DNA from: Prochlorococcus sp. AG-409-K04
Lineage (GTDB): Bacteria > Cyanobacteriota > Cyanobacteriia > PCC-6307 > Cyanobiaceae
Assembly: GCA_003215555.1 (NCBI GenBank)
Contig: QCKE01000003.1
Coordinates: forward strand, 88,712-152,711
Direction of reading: 5' to 3'
Length of the DNA: 64,000 nt
Part shown: one piece after another, positions 10,532 to 19,398 of the stretch
Layout of the letters: each line of letters opens with the position of its first letter
Numbering within the stretch: position 1 is the first letter of the stretch
Notes under the pieces: model-generated
What the model was told of the DNA's origin: nothing
The model's database searches: none
The model's input: only the letters and a program-made list of their open reading frames with translations
Program-made: the position numbers and the translations under genes

Positions 10532-10924
10532 TTGAAATCAAATAAATTTATACTAAATTTTGTGCATTTTTTAAGTAAAAATATTAAGGCTTTTTTGCTA
10601 ATAACTCTTATAATTTTATTTTATCCTTTGAGCTTGTTGTCTGCTGAAGTATTGCAAGTAACAGGGGCTGAAATAGTTCAAATAGGTGATCAAAATAGAA
10701 ATTATAAAGTCAAATTAGCTTGTATAGGAATTGATTCTTCTAAGGAGAAAGATGCTATTGATTGGCTTAAAGTTAAATTACCAAGGCATACTAAAATTAA
10801 TATCTTACCAAAAGGGTCAGATGATGGAATATTGGTTGCGAATATAATTAATCTAAAGACAAAAGAAGATATTTCTAACTCTATTGCTGAGGCAGGTTTA
10901 GCTAACTTTACTTGTGACTCATAA
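10532..10924 (+). CDS. Small exported protein with distant staphylococcal-nuclease-like pattern
   Basis: A 130-aa protein with an N-terminal hydrophobic segment (about residues 15-38), likely a signal peptide or membrane anchor. The mature part (VKLACIGID, then LKVKLPRHTKINILPKG and DGILVANI, then AEAGLANF) resembles the beta-barrel order of SNase/thermonuclease domains. The catalytic Arg/Glu set is not recognisable, so nuclease activity should not be assumed. The start is TTG, 5 bp after the ilvB stop, so it is probably co-transcribed. Function unknown. Confidence 0.6.
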   Translation: MKSNKFILNFVHFLSKNIKAFLLITLIILFYPLSLLSAEVLQVTGAEIVQIGDQNRNYKVKLACIGIDSSKEKDAIDWLKVKLPRHTKINILPKGSDDGILVANIINLKTKEDISNSIAEAGLANFTCDS

Positions 10925-10972
10925 AATTAAAAAATTTAATATTTAGAATAAATCTGATAGCTTGAAATTTTA

Positions 10973-11743
10973 TTATTTCCTTTTTATAGATTGAATAAAG
11001 CTCCATTGCCTAAGCTTATCTTTTTCTCTTCGCCATGATTTGAATAGATGTTTTTCCGAATATGTACAGTTTTGGTTCACACTGATTAGCTTTTCTTTTA
11101 GATTCTCTTCGATAAGTTGAGTTTTTGCTATTAATCTTAAGTCTAACAAGAACTTATCTTTTTTCTTTAAAGTTGAAATCCAACCTCTTGACTCGGCGTC
11201 ATTTATTGAAACTACTTCTAAAAAATTTTTGCATACTCTATAAAATATATCTTTTGAAACTTCATATTTCTTTGCGCTGATTGCAGGACCTAAAGCTGCA
11301 ACAAGATCCTCTCTTCTGCTTCCATTTTTTGATAATAACTTGATTGTATTCTTTATGATATTTTGACTTAATCCTTTCCATCCACAATGAATTGCTGCAA
11401 CATTTCCTCTTTTCTTGTCTCCAATTAATAATGGTATACAGTCTGCGGAATAGATCCATAGACTCTGATTCTTTTTATCACTGATCAATCCATCTCCAGT
11501 GATTATTGATTCTATTTCTGAATAAGAGGCTTGAAATACTTTATTGCTATGAATTTGTTTTAAAAAATGAATGCTTGGGGAGTTTTTATTTATCACATTT
11601 AATTCTTGTGGAAGATTATTCTTGCTTCTATATGTAAAAAAAGCATGTGGAAAATTAAATTGCTTTAAAAGTTTTGATTCCAGATAACTTATTTCTTTGT
11701 TTTTGACAAAAACCCAATCATTTCCTGAGTCAATCTCGTTCAT
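10973..11743 (-). CDS. pgeF: PgeF/YfiH-family multicopper-oxidase-like protein (DUF152, purine nucleoside phosphorylase-like)
   Basis: A 256-aa member of the YfiH/YlmD/DUF152 family, variously described as a polyphenol oxidase (laccase), peptidoglycan-editing factor or adenosine-processing enzyme. The metal-binding residues are visible: H65 in KQIHSNKV, C102 in SADCIPLL and H119 in AIHCGWKGL. The C-terminal RREKDKLRQW motif is also typical. Convergent with the small exported gene and upstream of it in the opposite direction. Which activity applies here cannot be decided from sequence. Confidence 0.88.
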   Translation of the reverse strand: MNEIDSGNDWVFVKNKEISYLESKLLKQFNFPHAFFTYRSKNNLPQELNVINKNSPSIHFLKQIHSNKVFQASYSEIESIITGDGLISDKKNQSLWIYSADCIPLLIGDKKRGNVAAIHCGWKGLSQNIIKNTIKLLSKNGSRREDLVAALGPAISAKKYEVSKDIFYRVCKNFLEVVSINDAESRGWISTLKKKDKFLLDLRLIAKTQLIEENLKEKLISVNQNCTYSEKHLFKSWRREKDKLRQWSFIQSIKRK

Positions 11744-11787
11744 AAAATACTTTAAATATGATCTTTTCTTATGATATTAAGTGTTAG

Positions 11788-12690
11788 TCAATAATTAAAA
11801 TTAATGTCTTTTAGCATCCAGAAACCTGTAAATTTCTCTACTTCTGGTGAACTTTGAACAGCAATAAATTGAAGTCCGTCAGCCTCTTTTTTAGATTGTA
11901 AAAAGTTTGATTTTACATTTTCAGCATAATCTTTATCCATGTCGGTTACTAGCCAACGATCTTCTTGCCCTGCTTCTAACAGTAATTGGTTTTTCTCTAC
12001 TACTAATCTGACTGGTTCGAGTCCACTAAGCCAAGCAGATAAAGCAAGTGCTCTTGTTTTGCTAAATAGTCTAAGTCCTGGGATAGAAATATCATCATTT
12101 AATGATTGTTTGATTGATATAAGTGAATTGAATTCCATGGGCCATTCTTTTGCATCCCTTAAATTTTCTATACTTATAGATGAAACAGTCCAAGCATCTC
12201 CTCTTAACGGCTCTGGAAGAGGTTCTGGTTGGTTTGCTATAGAAGGAGAAGGTGGTGGAAATGGTCCTGAAATATAACCTGATTCATTAGGATATAGATC
12301 TGATTCTCTAATAGAAAGCCATTCTAAAAGTGAAAATGTTCTTCGGCTTTCGATAACTTCTATACCTAATTTTTCAGACGCTTTTTTAATCATAGTTTTC
12401 ATTGAATTCCTCCAGCATCGTAATTTCTTTGGTGCAGCCCAACCTCTTTGTTTCGCATCAATTAAAGCTTCATTCAATGCGTTAGTTAGCCAAATTGAAT
12501 TAACTTCGCTTGCTGGGCATTTTTTTTCCCATCGAAAAGTCTCTGCCCCTGAAAATTCTTGCGTACTTGTTAGCAGTAACTCCCATCTCTTTTTTCCATC
12601 ACTCTCTACAACGGGTCGTGAATAAAAGTCCAGTTCCCAATCAGAAACTCGTAATTGTCTATTTATTTGGTTGTTAGAAGTCTCAGTCAT
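11788..12690 (-). CDS. Tab2/Atab2-family RNA-binding protein (DUF1092)
   Basis: A 300-aa protein with the family's opening signature WELDFYSRPVV and the LTNALNEALIDAKQRGW and LSAWLSGLEPVRLV segments. Homologs Tab2 (Chlamydomonas) and Atab2 (Arabidopsis) bind the 5' region of photosystem mRNAs and are needed for PsaB translation. A role in translation of photosystem genes is therefore inferred, not shown. Its ATG overlaps the stop of the S1-domain gene by 4 bp, so the two are translationally coupled, which suggests a joint role on mRNA. Confidence 0.85.
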   Translation of the reverse strand: MTETSNNQINRQLRVSDWELDFYSRPVVESDGKKRWELLLTSTQEFSGAETFRWEKKCPASEVNSIWLTNALNEALIDAKQRGWAAPKKLRCWRNSMKTMIKKASEKLGIEVIESRRTFSLLEWLSIRESDLYPNESGYISGPFPPPSPSIANQPEPLPEPLRGDAWTVSSISIENLRDAKEWPMEFNSLISIKQSLNDDISIPGLRLFSKTRALALSAWLSGLEPVRLVVEKNQLLLEAGQEDRWLVTDMDKDYAENVKSNFLQSKKEADGLQFIAVQSSPEVEKFTGFWMLKDINFNY

Positions 12691-13967
12691 TGAATTTCTT
12701 TTTCTTCTTTTTCTTCTTTTTGTTCTTTTGCTTGTAATAAAATGCTTTGAGCTTTTATAGCTCTATCTTCTGCTTCAGCTAAAACCTTTCCTTTTTCAAC
12801 CAGAAGTTCACCAGGCATTCCTTCGAGGAGTGCAGTATTTAGACCTATCCTTCCTCTTGCAGGATCAAGATCGGTTATTAATGCCTTAATGTCATCCCCT
12901 TGATTAAATACTTCTCTGAGAGATCTAAGGCTTCCATTGGTAATCATTGACTGATGCAATAATCCACTAATGCCTCCAATATCTATGAAAAAACCATAAG
13001 GCTTCACGGCAACAACTTTCCCTTTGACTAGTTGACCAATTTCCAGATTTGCAAATTTCGCAACTGTAATTGCTTTTTTTTCGGAGAGAATTAATTTTCT
13101 ATTGTCTGGTGTGACTTCTATAAAAGCAACTGAAATATTTTTGCCAACAAGAGATTCATGATTTTCTCCTTCATTCAGTTGGGATCTTGGTATGAATCCT
13201 CTGAGACCCTCTAAGTCACAAGTTACTCCTCCTCGGTTAAACCCGTTTATTTTAACTTCTACTACCTTTGCTTCTTTTGCAAGTTGAAGAACTTTTTCCC
13301 AGCTTTTACGAAGAGCTAATGCTCTGCAACTGATCGTTACCATGCCATCTGCATTTTGCTCTCTTGTTACTAAAACTTCTACTTCAAGACCTTTTGGAAA
13401 CCTTTCTTTAAGATTACTAATTACTCCTAAACCACATTCATGTTTTGGCATGAATCCAGGAGCCTTGCCTCCAATGTCAACATAAACTCCATCGCTTTCT
13501 ATTCCAATTACAGATCCTTTTGCAATTTCTCCTGTATTCCCGACTGGTTCATTTTCATCAAGAGCTGCAAGAAAGGCATCTTCATCAAAATCAAAATCAT
13601 CAACACTTCTTTCTACAAAATCACCTGAGTTAAAAGTTGAGGAAAATTTTTTATTTTGTTTGGAAAAACTATCTTTAGAAAGAATATCTTCCATTGAAAT
13701 ATCTTCTTCATGATCTGACTGAAAAATTTTTGGCTGATTAGGCGAGGTTGTTTTTAGAGGTTTTTGCAAAAAAGAAGGGTTTACATCATTTTCCTTTTGA
13801 TTTAATTCTTGGTTTTTTTCATCAATTAACTTATTTAAACTTTGACTAGGATCTTCTGGCTCATCTTTTCTACTAATATGCATTACTTGAAGAGGCTTTC
13901 GCAGATTTTTCTGCTCTTGCCTTGGAGGAGTTGGTCTCTTAGGTTGGGGGCTTCCTGATTCGGCCAT
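12687..13967 (-). CDS. rps1b: S1-domain RNA-binding protein, ribosomal protein S1 homolog (Rps1b type)
   Basis: A 426-aa protein with a polar, probably disordered N-terminal region of about 135 residues, then three S1 RNA-binding domains centred near residues 145-210, 225-290 and 305-375, and a Glu/Lys-rich tail. Cyanobacteria carry a main S1 (rpsA) plus this second form, named Rps1b or Nbp1. It may help initiation on the many mRNAs lacking a good Shine-Dalgarno sequence, such as several in this window. It is upstream of and overlaps the Tab2-like gene. Confidence 0.87.
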   Translation of the reverse strand: MAESGSPQPKRPTPPRQEQKNLRKPLQVMHISRKDEPEDPSQSLNKLIDEKNQELNQKENDVNPSFLQKPLKTTSPNQPKIFQSDHEEDISMEDILSKDSFSKQNKKFSSTFNSGDFVERSVDDFDFDEDAFLAALDENEPVGNTGEIAKGSVIGIESDGVYVDIGGKAPGFMPKHECGLGVISNLKERFPKGLEVEVLVTREQNADGMVTISCRALALRKSWEKVLQLAKEAKVVEVKINGFNRGGVTCDLEGLRGFIPRSQLNEGENHESLVGKNISVAFIEVTPDNRKLILSEKKAITVAKFANLEIGQLVKGKVVAVKPYGFFIDIGGISGLLHQSMITNGSLRSLREVFNQGDDIKALITDLDPARGRIGLNTALLEGMPGELLVEKGKVLAEAEDRAIKAQSILLQAKEQKEEKEEKEIQ

Positions 13968-14028
13968 TGGGCCTAATGTGGGGTTGTAAGTAAACCATTC
14001 TTGCAGGAAAAGCTGAATTATTTCATTT

Positions 14029-14859
14029 TTGGAGGTTTTTTCTATTAGTTATAACTTTCGAGAACTTGCTTTCATGAGCTGGCCCAATGCTTCTAAAGCA
14101 GCATTGCAAAAGGGGTCTACCTTGGTTTGGCCTTTTGGTGCGTGTGAGCAACATGGCCCACATTTACCTTTGATTACAGATACTTTTTTTGCTGAAAATA
14201 TTTTAAAGGAGTGTTTAGCTAATCTCCCTGCTGATTTGCCAATCTGGATGTTGCCTTCTCAGGCAATAGGTTTTTCGCCAGAACATTTAGCTTTTCCGGG
14301 CACGCTTTCTCTTTCTAGTGATTTACTGTTGAAAATTGTCACTGAAATAGGAACACAGTTGTCAAGGATGGGATTTCAAAGACTAGTTCTTTTTAATGCT
14401 CATGGTGGACAAATAGGTCTTTTGCAAGCTATTGCAAGAGAGTTACGCGTTCAATGTCCCTCCATGGCTGTGCTGCCCTGTTTTTTATGGAGTGGAGTTG
14501 ATTCTTTAAAGGAATTATTACCTGATAAAGAAGTTGAACAGGGTCTGCATGCTGCTTTAGCAGAAACAAGTTTAATGCTTGATTTGGACCCGAATTTAGT
14601 AGGGAAAGAGAGACCTTTTGATGGTGAAGTTAACATTTTTGAAAAAAAAGATGATTCGGTCCCTGAAGGTTGGAGCTTGGAAGGAGCAGCACCTTGCGCA
14701 TGGCTTACTCAGGATCTAAGTATTTCAGGTGTTATTGGTGATAGTCGAGATGCAACAGATGTTTTAGGTAGAAAGTTGAAGCAAGCTTTATTAGATCATT
14801 GGACTAATTTATTTTTAAATTTGATGGAAAGTGAATGGCCAAAAACTGAAAAAAAATGA
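14029..14859 (+). CDS. Creatininase-family amidohydrolase
   Basis: A member of the creatininase superfamily of metal-dependent amidohydrolases, shown by WPFGACEQHGPHLPLITD (metal ligands E, H, D), the LFNAHGGQIG loop, and the late LHAALAETSLML His/Glu segment. The substrate is unknown. The start is unclear. The longest frame begins at TTG 14029. A strong GGAGG (14031-14035) sits 8 bp before an in-frame ATT at 14044, and the first ATG is 14074. It is the first of a same-strand series with ado, aar and accA, but has no known role in that pathway. Confidence 0.85.
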   Translation: MEVFSISYNFRELAFMSWPNASKAALQKGSTLVWPFGACEQHGPHLPLITDTFFAENILKECLANLPADLPIWMLPSQAIGFSPEHLAFPGTLSLSSDLLLKIVTEIGTQLSRMGFQRLVLFNAHGGQIGLLQAIARELRVQCPSMAVLPCFLWSGVDSLKELLPDKEVEQGLHAALAETSLMLDLDPNLVGKERPFDGEVNIFEKKDDSVPEGWSLEGAAPCAWLTQDLSISGVIGDSRDATDVLGRKLKQALLDHWTNLFLNLMESEWPKTEKK

Positions 14860-14944
14860 TTAACTAGCAATAATTCATTGAAACAACTCCCCTATTGTCG
14901 AGTTAATTCTGTAATATGCCCGATATTGATAATTTCCATTGCTC

Positions 14945-15661
14945 ATGCCGACCCTAGAAACTATTGAGGTAGCCGGTGAAACTGATATAAATACACTCCC
15001 GGATTTCACTTCTGAGAAATATAAAGATGCTTATAGCAGGATTAATGCCATTGTTATTGAAGGAGAAAAAGAGGCATATGACAATTATTTGTCAATAGGC
15101 ACTCTGATTCCTGAAAAAGCAGATGAATTGAAAAAGCTGGCAATTATGGAGTTAAAACATATGAAAGGCTTCACTGCTTGTGGGAAAAATCTGGGTGTAA
15201 AGGCAGATATGCCATTTGCAAAGGAATTTTTCTCACCATTGCATGGGAACTTTCAAAAAGCTTTTGAAAAAGGTGATTTAACGACTTGCTTTCTTATTCA
15301 AGCAATTCTTATAGAAGCTTTTGCTATATCTGCTTATCACGTATATATAAGAGTTGCTGATCCTTTTGCTAGAAAAATCACAGAGAATGTTGTTAAGGAT
15401 GAATATCTTCATCTCAACTATGGTCAAGAGTGGTTAAAGGCAAATTTATCAAGTTGTAAGGAAGAGTTGATTAAAGCAAATAAAGCAAATTTGCCTCTTA
15501 TTAAGTCAATGCTTGATCAAGTTGCAGATGATGCGCATTCTTTAGATATGGATAAAGAAGAATTGATGGAAGAATTTATGATTGCTTATCAAGATTCTCT
15601 CTTGGAGATTGGAATGGATTCTAGGGAAATAGCTCGGATGGCTTTGGCCGCTCTTGTGTAA
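14945..15661 (+). CDS. ado: Aldehyde-deformylating oxygenase (alkane synthase)
   Basis: Ferritin-like di-iron enzyme that converts fatty aldehyde to the n-1 alkane plus formate. All six metal ligands are visible at a uniform offset of 9 from the S. elongatus numbering: E41, E69, H72, E124, E153 and H156. I use ATG 14945 (MPTLETIE...), as in other picocyanobacterial ADOs, rather than TTG 14939. The product is 238 aa. It stands 144 bp upstream of aar, which supplies the aldehyde. Alkanes such as pentadecane are known Prochlorococcus products. Confidence 0.96.
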   Translation: MPTLETIEVAGETDINTLPDFTSEKYKDAYSRINAIVIEGEKEAYDNYLSIGTLIPEKADELKKLAIMELKHMKGFTACGKNLGVKADMPFAKEFFSPLHGNFQKAFEKGDLTTCFLIQAILIEAFAISAYHVYIRVADPFARKITENVVKDEYLHLNYGQEWLKANLSSCKEELIKANKANLPLIKSMLDQVADDAHSLDMDKEELMEEFMIAYQDSLLEIGMDSREIARMALAALV

Positions 15662-15805
15662 ATACAAATTGTAAAAAAATAGTTAATTTGTCCTATTATT
15701 TAAGGCGTTAAAAAAAATTATTGCTAATCAGTTATGCCCATTATGGTTTAGTCTGTGAGACTCCTATCAGGGCGAATTTTTGACATGAAATTTCTTTACT
15801 AGGCG

Positions 15806-16846
15806 ATGTTTGGATTGATTGGTCACTCAACTAGCTTTAATGAAGCCAGAAAAAAGGCTATGGATTTGGGATATGACCATATAGCTGAAGGTGATTTAGA
15901 TGTTTGGTGTAGTGCACCACCCCAACTTGTAGAACATGTAAAAGTTGAGAGTGCTACTGGTAAAACCATTGAGGGTGCATATATCGATTCATGCTTCGTT
16001 CCGGAAATGCTGGGTCGTTTTAAGACTGCAAGAAGAAAAGTGTTAAATGCAATGGAACTTGCTCAGAAAAAGGGAATAAGTATTACTGCTTTAGGAGGAT
16101 TTACTTCGATTATTTTTGAGAATTTCAAGCTTTTACAAAACAAACAAGTACGTAATACAACTTTGGATTGGGAAAGGTTTACAACCGGTAACACACATAC
16201 TGCCTGGGTGATAGCAAGGCAATTAGAGATTAATGCCCCAAAATTAGGAATTGAATTGAGCAAAGCTCGTGTTGCTGTTGTAGGAGCGACAGGAGATATT
16301 GGGAGTGCAGTTTGCAGATGGCTTTCTCAGAGAACAGGAGTTGGTGAGCTTTTGTTGGTTGCACGCCAACAAGAGCCTCTCAAAGAACTTCAGGAAAGTC
16401 TTCAGGGTGGTGAAATCCTTGGTTTGGAGTCAGCTCTTTCCCAGGCTGATGTTGTTGTATGGGTTGCAAGTTTGCCTAAAAAACTTGAAATTGATAAATC
16501 TAATATTCGCAGGCCTTGCTTAATGATTGATGGAGGATATCCAAAGAATTTAGATGAGAAATTTGCTGGTTCAGGTATTCATGTTCTTAAAGGGGGTATC
16601 GTTGAGTTTTTCAAGGATATTGGTTGGAATATGATGGAGATTGCTGAAATGGAGATACCTCAAAGGCAAATGTTTGCTTGTTTTGCTGAGGCAATGCTTT
16701 TGGAATTTGAAAATTGCCATACTAATTTCAGTTGGGGAAGGAATAATATTACTTTGGAAAAAATGGATTTTATTGGAGAAGCATCTGTAAGGCATGGTTT
16801 TTCTGTTCTTAGTCTTCAGACTGATATGAAGGCTTCTTTGGCCTAA
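15806..16846 (+). CDS. aar: Long-chain acyl-ACP reductase (aldehyde-forming)
   Basis: NADPH-dependent reductase that turns fatty acyl-ACP into fatty aldehyde, the substrate of ADO. The 346-aa product has the NADPH site G160ATGDIGSAV in the central Rossmann domain and the catalytic cysteine C292 in [10 protein letters not shown], corresponding to C294 of S. elongatus AAR. The 144-bp gap from ado may carry its own promoter, although I see no convincing -35/-10 pair. accA follows after 20 bp on the same strand, placing alkane synthesis beside fatty-acid initiation. Confidence 0.96.
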   Translation: MFGLIGHSTSFNEARKKAMDLGYDHIAEGDLDVWCSAPPQLVEHVKVESATGKTIEGAYIDSCFVPEMLGRFKTARRKVLNAMELAQKKGISITALGGFTSIIFENFKLLQNKQVRNTTLDWERFTTGNTHTAWVIARQLEINAPKLGIELSKARVAVVGATGDIGSAVCRWLSQRTGVGELLLVARQQEPLKELQESLQGGEILGLESALSQADVVVWVASLPKKLEIDKSNIRRPCLMIDGGYPKNLDEKFAGSGIHVLKGGIVEFFKDIGWNMMEIAEMEIPQRQMFACFAEAMLLEFENCHTNFSWGRNNITLEKMDFIGEASVRHGFSVLSLQTDMKASLA

Positions 16847-16866
16847 ATTCTTCCTAAATTTTTTCT

Positions 16867-17856
16867 ATGGCACGTCGTTATTTATTGGACTTTGAGAAGC
16901 CATTGGTAGAGCTTGAGAAGCAAATTGAACAGATTAGAGAATTGGCTCGAGATTCAGAAGTTGATGTTAGCCAACAATTGCTTCAATTAGAAACACTTGC
17001 AGCCAGACGAAGAGAAGAAATCTTTAAAGCTTTATCTCCAGCTGAAAAAATTCAGGTAGCAAGGCATCCTCAAAGACCAAGTACTTTGGATTTTATTCAG
17101 ATGTTTTGCGATGATTGGATAGAACTGCACGGTGATAGAAATTCGAGTGATGATAGTGCTTTGGTCGGAGGTATAGCTCGCATTGATGAAACAGCAGTCT
17201 TGTTGATTGGTCAGCAAAAAGGAAGAGATACTAAGGAGAATGTTAAAAGAAATTTTGGGATGGCAAAGCCTGGTGGGTATAGAAAAGCCTTGAGATTAAT
17301 GAATCATGCAGATAGGTTTGGGTTACCTATTATTGCTTTTATTGATACACCAGGTGCTTATGCAGGACTTTTGGCTGAGGAACAGGGGCAAGGCGAAGCT
17401 ATAGCAGTGAATTTACGAGAAATGTTTCGTCTGAAAGTGCCTATTATTGCAACTGTTATTGGTGAAGGTGGTTCTGGAGGTGCCTTGGGTATTGGTGTAG
17501 CAGACAGATTACTTATGTTTGAACATAGTGTTTATACAGTTGCCAGTCCAGAGGCTTGTGCTTCTATTTTGTGGAGGGATTCTTCAAAAGCACCAGATGC
17601 AGCAGCAGCATTGAAGATCACTGGATCTGATTTAATAAGCCTTGGTATTGTTGATGAAGTTATAGAAGAGCCTGCTGGTGGAAATAATTGGGCACCTCTG
17701 CAAGCAGGAGAATCTTTAAAAATTGCTATTCTTAGGCATTTAGGTGAATTAATGAAATTAGATGTTAAAAAACTAAGAGAAAATAGATATAAGAAATTTA
17801 GAAAAATAGGAAGTTTTTTAGAACCAAACTCGCAAGAAGGGCAGCTTACAAAATAG
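16867..17856 (+). CDS. accA: Acetyl-CoA carboxylase carboxyltransferase, alpha subunit
   Basis: With AccD it forms the carboxyltransferase that makes malonyl-CoA, the first committed step of fatty-acid synthesis. The 329-aa product has the typical N-terminal helix pair ([15 protein letters not shown]), the crotonase-like core ([21 protein letters not shown]) and the glycine-rich [16 protein letters not shown] segment. It begins 20 bp after aar, so the two are probably co-transcribed, as is common in marine picocyanobacteria. Confidence 0.97.
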   Translation: MARRYLLDFEKPLVELEKQIEQIRELARDSEVDVSQQLLQLETLAARRREEIFKALSPAEKIQVARHPQRPSTLDFIQMFCDDWIELHGDRNSSDDSALVGGIARIDETAVLLIGQQKGRDTKENVKRNFGMAKPGGYRKALRLMNHADRFGLPIIAFIDTPGAYAGLLAEEQGQGEAIAVNLREMFRLKVPIIATVIGEGGSGGALGIGVADRLLMFEHSVYTVASPEACASILWRDSSKAPDAAAALKITGSDLISLGIVDEVIEEPAGGNNWAPLQAGESLKIAILRHLGELMKLDVKKLRENRYKKFRKIGSFLEPNSQEGQLTK

Positions 17857-17880
17857 AATTTATTTTTTATAAATAAGAAA

Positions 17881-18588
17881 TTGGCAACTGTTCTTATTAC
17901 TGGGGCTTCCAGAGGGATTGGGAAGGCTACAGCAAAACTCTTTGCATCTAATGGATGGGATCTTTTGCTTGTGGCTCGTTCAAAAAATGATTTAAAAAAT
18001 TTGTCAAATGAATTAGTTGATACTGGTTCTAAAATTTTTTTTCAATGCATTGATTTGTCTAATGCAATGGATATTCAAGTTGGAATGGAAGAGCTTCTTA
18101 GCAACGGATTGACCCCTTCGGTGCTCATTAATAATGCAGGTGTTGCTTGGACGGGGGAATTGATATCCATGCCTTTAGAAAAATGGAATTGGTTGTTTCA
18201 AGTAAATCTCACAAGTATTTTCCAAGTTACATCCTCAATTGTGCCAGGAATGCGTAAAAACGGTGGCTTGGTAATTAATGTAAGTAGTCATGCAGCAAGA
18301 AATGCTTTTGCAAATTGGGGAGCTTATTGCGTTAGTAAGGCAGCATTAGAAAGTTTTACGAAATGTTTGGCTGAGGAAGAGAAGAAATTTGGTATAAGAG
18401 CTTGCACCCTTACCCTTGGTTCAGTAAATAGTGATATTTGGGACTCTGAAACTGTTAAGAGTGATTTTGATCGAGCAAATATGCTTTCTGTTGAAGAAGT
18501 TGCTTTCGAGCTTATGCATCTTGCTCAGCAGCCTAGCTCTCAAATTGTTGAAGATATAACTTTGATGCCATCTTGTGGTGCATTTTAA
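17881..18588 (+). CDS. Short-chain dehydrogenase/reductase
   Basis: A 235-aa classical SDR. The NAD(P) site is TGASRGIGKAT near the N-terminus, the NNAG motif is at about residues 80-83, and the catalytic Ser and YxxxK (YCVSK) are in place. The start is TTG 17881, 24 bp after accA, so it probably belongs to the aar-accA transcript. It resembles FabG-like ketoacyl reductases, but whether it acts in fatty-acid synthesis, aldehyde metabolism or something else cannot be told. Confidence 0.88.
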   Translation: MATVLITGASRGIGKATAKLFASNGWDLLLVARSKNDLKNLSNELVDTGSKIFFQCIDLSNAMDIQVGMEELLSNGLTPSVLINNAGVAWTGELISMPLEKWNWLFQVNLTSIFQVTSSIVPGMRKNGGLVINVSSHAARNAFANWGAYCVSKAALESFTKCLAEEEKKFGIRACTLTLGSVNSDIWDSETVKSDFDRANMLSVEEVAFELMHLAQQPSSQIVEDITLMPSCGAF

Positions 18589-18649
18589 ATTCCAATCTGA
18601 ACTAGGAATTGTTTGATAATATTATTCAAAAAGAATTTATTTTGATAAA

Positions 18650-19318
18650 TTAGATTGAATCCAATAATTTAGTTTTTTTTATAAGAGTCTTTACTTTTTT
18701 CATATCTTTTATCCCTGGCTTTATCTCTAATTTGCTTGATGCATCAATCCCAAAAGGTTTTATTCTTAACAAAATATCTTCGATACAATCATCTGATATG
18801 CCTCCCGCTAGCCACCATGGGATAGTGAAATTTACTTTGTAAAGTAACTCCATATCTATTCTTTTCCCTGTTCCCCCAAGACTTTTTGAGCTCCAAGCAT
18901 CGATTAAAATGGCATCTACTGAATCTTGAAAATCTTGTGCAGAAATCAAGTCACTTTCTTTACGAATTCGAAAAGATTTCCATAATTTAATGTGTGGATA
19001 TAGGTGTTTGATTTTTTTACATTCTTCTTTGGATTCTTGTCCATGTAGTTGAATAATAGATGGAGAACCTGCTCGATTAATTCGTTTATCTATCTCTTTA
19101 GCATTTGTGTTTGCTAATACCCATACTCGTTCAATATGTGGAACCTTTTTAGTAAGTGTAGAAAATATTTCTTCCCGTTTGGAATCTGTAATATATCGTG
19201 GAGAATCCATTACGCCTATTACACCAATTGCATCAGCACCTGATAATGCAATCTCTATGGCCTGTTTAACGGTTGTGATGCCACAGATTTTTATAGCTAT
19301 TGGTGTATGAGTCTTCAT
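18650..19318 (-). CDS. trpF: Phosphoribosylanthranilate isomerase
   Basis: Third step after chorismate in tryptophan synthesis, an Amadori rearrangement of phosphoribosylanthranilate. TIM-barrel protein with the opening IKICGITTVKQA (catalytic Cys), the QLHGQES strand, the ILIDAWSSKSLGGTGKR loop with catalytic Asp, and the C-terminal GIDASSKLE phosphate-binding motif. I take ATG 19318 (MKTHTP...) over an in-frame TTG 12 bp upstream. trpA is separate, at 51 kb, so trp genes are dispersed. A weak inverted repeat AATTCC/GGAATT lies between this gene and the SDR. Confidence 0.94.
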   Translation of the reverse strand: MKTHTPIAIKICGITTVKQAIEIALSGADAIGVIGVMDSPRYITDSKREEIFSTLTKKVPHIERVWVLANTNAKEIDKRINRAGSPSIIQLHGQESKEECKKIKHLYPHIKLWKSFRIRKESDLISAQDFQDSVDAILIDAWSSKSLGGTGKRIDMELLYKVNFTIPWWLAGGISDDCIEDILLRIKPFGIDASSKLEIKPGIKDMKKVKTLIKKTKLLDSI

Positions 19319-19398
19319 AGTTAAACTCAACGTAGTATTAACTTTATAGGATTAGTAAAGTTGAAAATCATTTTTTAGTAACTTTTGGGAGGAAAAGC

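Noticed and set aside
11939..12277. Plus-strand ORF of 112 codons inside the Tab2-like gene
   Set aside because: Shadow frame opposite a well-conserved coding region; low-complexity Ser/Gly translation.
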